From NCBI GenBank assembly GCA_024684065.1, contig JAIKXO010000211.1:1-8637 (forward strand): 8,637 nucleotides of DNA, in the 5' to 3' direction. The notes under the pieces are model-generated. The model was not told the origin of the DNA. It saw only the letters and a list, made by a program, of their open reading frames with translations, and did not search any database. Source of the stretch: Lachnospiraceae bacterium. GTDB lineage: Bacteria > Bacillota_A > Clostridia > Lachnospirales > Lachnospiraceae. Positions 7,931 through 8,637 of this stretch are shown piece by piece; within the stretch, counting starts at the first letter, position 1; each line of letters begins with the position of its first letter. The position numbers and the translations under genes are program-made.

Positions 7931-7936
7931 TATGAT
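7931..7936 (+). promoter_or_regulatory. Candidate -10 box for rnpB
   Basis: TATGAT matches TATAAT at 5 of 6 bases. The best upstream partner (TTCCCG, 7909-7914, 16-base spacing) is a poor -35, and an overlapping TATTAT (7926-7931) is equally close to the -10 consensus. Initiation would fall at about 7943-7945, the first bases of the double-hairpin element, making that element the 5' leader of the RNase P RNA precursor. Confidence 0.3.
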
Positions 7937-7944
7937 AGTGTTTG

Positions 7945-8011
7945 CCGAAAAGATGTAAAAGACACATCTTTTCGGTCACCCTTAGTTTTGATAAATCAAA
8001 ACTAAGGGTTT
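7945..8011 (+). repeat. Double-hairpin element, copy 2 (abutting rnpB)
   Basis: Hairpin A is CCGAAAAGATGT (7945-7956), loop of 7, ACATCTTTTCGG (7964-7975), a perfect 12-bp stem. Hairpin B is ACCCTTAGTTTTGA (7978-7991), loop TAAA, TCAAAACTAAGGGT (7996-8009), a perfect 14-bp stem. It aligns with copy 1 (405-469) at about 59 of 67 columns, and the linker CGGTC, the loop TAAA and the trailing GGGTTT are also shared. Relative to copy 1, one G-C pair in stem B is T-A, one T-A pair is inserted, and a G-T wobble in stem A is G-C. It fills the gap between the kinase stop and P1 of rnpB. Short T-runs after the stems make it a weak intrinsic terminator at best. Confidence 0.85.
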
Positions 8012-8129
8012 GACTGGGGCGGACGGTCGCGCCGAGTAGGTTTCGAAAGGCGAGGAAAGTCCGGGCTTCACAGGGCAGGATGCCGGATAACGTCCGGTGG
8101 AGGCGACTCCAAGGCAAGTGCAACAGAAA

Positions 8130-8305
8130 GGATACCGCCCGGCAATGAGACGGGCGCATCCTGTGAAAAGATCAGATGTCGTGCTGGCAGGAGCATATGA
8201 TCTTTTCACAGGATGCATTTGGCGAATGCCATGTATCACGAGGAAGGCTGTAGCGGTTTACATAAAACCGTTTAATGCATCAGGTCTTCCGAGGGATACC
8301 GCCCG
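8130..8305 (+). repeat. 12-base direct repeat bracketing the rnpB P12 expansion
   Basis: GGATACCGCCCG occurs at 8130-8141 and again at 8294-8305, 164 bases apart start to start. Each copy contains the ACCGCC expected to form the 5' strand of P11 with the GGGTAAGGGT block at 8325-8334. Deleting one repeat unit would leave about 422 bases between the P1 ends, an ordinary class A length. This suggests an insertion with target duplication, or slippage/duplication, within P12. I see no convincing terminal inverted repeats on the 152-base interior. Confidence 0.7.
8156..8216 (+). repeat. 18-bp perfect hairpin inside rnpB P12
   Basis: GCATCCTGTGAAAAGATC (8156-8173) is the exact reverse complement of GATCTTTTCACAGGATGC (8199-8216). 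Pairing continues inward as A8174-T8198 and, past one mismatch, ATG/CAT (8176-8178, 8194-8196). Other stems in the expansion are GATGCATT/AATGCATC (8212-8219, 8274-8281; competing for bases 8212-8216), CGGTTT/AAACCG (8254-8270 region) and CGCCCG/CGGGCG (8136-8141, 8151-8156; sharing base 8156). Together they could form a branched P12 domain. Confidence 0.75.
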
Positions 8306-8614
8306 TCGGATGAAATTCAGAGCAGGGTAAGGGTGAAATGGCGGTGTAAGAGACCACCGGTGTGTTGGTAACAACATATGCGAGGTAAACCCCATCCGAA
8401 GCAAGATCAAGCAGAAGGTCAGGGCTTGCCCGGCCTTGCGCGATCCTTCCTTTCCTTTGGGAAGGCGGGGCGCGCAGACCTTCAGGTAGATCGCTTGAGG
8501 CGCCTGGCGACAGGCGGGATATTTCCCGCGGCCCCGAAAGGGCCGTGCCCAGATAGATGACCGTTCAAGACAGAACCCGGCTTACAGCCCCGGTCATACT
8601 TGAAGAATTATAGT

Positions 8615-8637
8615 AAACGCACAAAATATGTGCGTTT
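8615..8637 (+). terminator. Rho-independent terminator of rnpB, cut by the window edge
   Basis: AAACGCACA (8615-8623) pairs perfectly with TGTGCGTTT (8629-8637) around a five-base loop, about 18 bases after P1 of rnpB. The window ends in the first three Ts of the probable T-run, so its full length cannot be seen. Confidence 0.8.

Larger units (their letters stand above)
8011..8602 (+). ncRNA. rnpB: RNase P RNA, class A, with expanded P12
   Basis: Catalytic RNA that removes 5' leaders from tRNA precursors. P1 is TGACTGGGG (8011-8019) with CCCCGGTCA (8588-8596), one G-T wobble. Conserved blocks in order: GAGGAAAGTCCGGGCT (8052-8067), P8 CCGGA/TCCGG (8083-8097), P9 GGAG-GCGA-CTCC (8099-8110), AGTGCAACAGAAAG (8117-8130), GGGTAAGGGTGAAA (8325-8338), P13 with its GTAAGAG loop (about 8343-8357), P14 TGTTG-GTAA-CAACA (8363-8376), the L15 GGT that contacts tRNA CCA (8384-8386), P18 with a GCGA loop (8501-8516), P19 CGGCCC/GGGCCG (8529-8545), and ACAGAACCCGGCTTA (8570-8584). 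P1 to P1 is 586 bases against roughly 350-420 usually. The excess is mostly in P12, with smaller growth in the P15-P17 arm, where GAAGGTC/GACCTTC (8414-8420, 8477-8483), GCGCG/CGCGC and CCTTCC/GGAAGG nest. The core looks intact and functional. Exact mature ends are not certain. Confidence 0.95.

Noticed and set aside
7945..8009. Copy 2 of the double hairpin as a simple rho-independent terminator of the kinase gene
   Set aside because: The stems are A/T-rich and followed by only two or three Ts, and a related copy sits in an operon leader. Termination may be partial but does not explain the conserved two-hairpin layout.
8130..8305. CRISPR-like or tandem repeat reading of the direct repeats in rnpB
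   Set aside because: There are only two copies of 12 bases with a 152-base structured spacer, inside a ribozyme gene; no array.
8097..8560. Small open frames within 8097-8330 and 8378-8560 on the + strand, and others on the - strand
   Set aside because: They lie inside rnpB, whose conserved blocks and helices fully explain the sequence.

Overview
The window reads as a chromosomal stretch from a member of the Clostridia, most likely Lachnospiraceae. The reasons are the gene order dgt-like, dnaG, rpoD, trmK, Nif3-like; a TGS-domain nucleoside kinase of a type common in Clostridia; a class A RNase P RNA (Bacilli carry class B); and heavy use of AGG/AGA and ATA codons. Family-level placement is inference from remembered gene order and protein style; no search was run.

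Layout. Positions 1-500 hold no gene I can support. They contain an inverted repeat overlapping a weak promoter candidate (178-257), three 9-mers close to the DnaA box (262-379), and a strongly structured leader (379-474) just before the first ribosome binding site. Positions 501-6230 are a tight co-directional run on the + strand: dgt-like HD phosphohydrolase, DNA primase (dnaG), primary sigma factor (rpoD), tRNA m1A22 methyltransferase (trmK, overlapping the rpoD stop by one base) and a Nif3-like metal protein. This is a macromolecular-synthesis type operon joining dNTP control, replication priming, transcription initiation and tRNA modification. A TGS-domain nucleoside kinase follows after 22 bases (6253-7920). 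The last part (8011-8602) is rnpB, unusually long for class A, with a terminator hairpin cut by the window edge.

The most interesting signal is not a protein. A double-hairpin element of about 66 bases occurs twice, at 405-469 in the leader of the dgt-dnaG-rpoD operon and at 7945-8011 directly against the 5' end of rnpB. By hand alignment the copies match at about 59 of 67 columns. The differences inside the stems preserve pairing: a G-C to T-A exchange, an extra T matched by an extra A, and a G-T wobble against a G-C. This looks like an undescribed structured repeat or RNA motif attached to core information-processing genes.

The second signal is inside rnpB. A 12-base direct repeat (8130-8141 and 8294-8305) brackets 152 bases in the P12 region, including an 18-bp perfect hairpin. 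Removing one repeat unit (164 bases) would leave a class A RNA of ordinary size, as though the P12 arm had gained an insertion or duplication.
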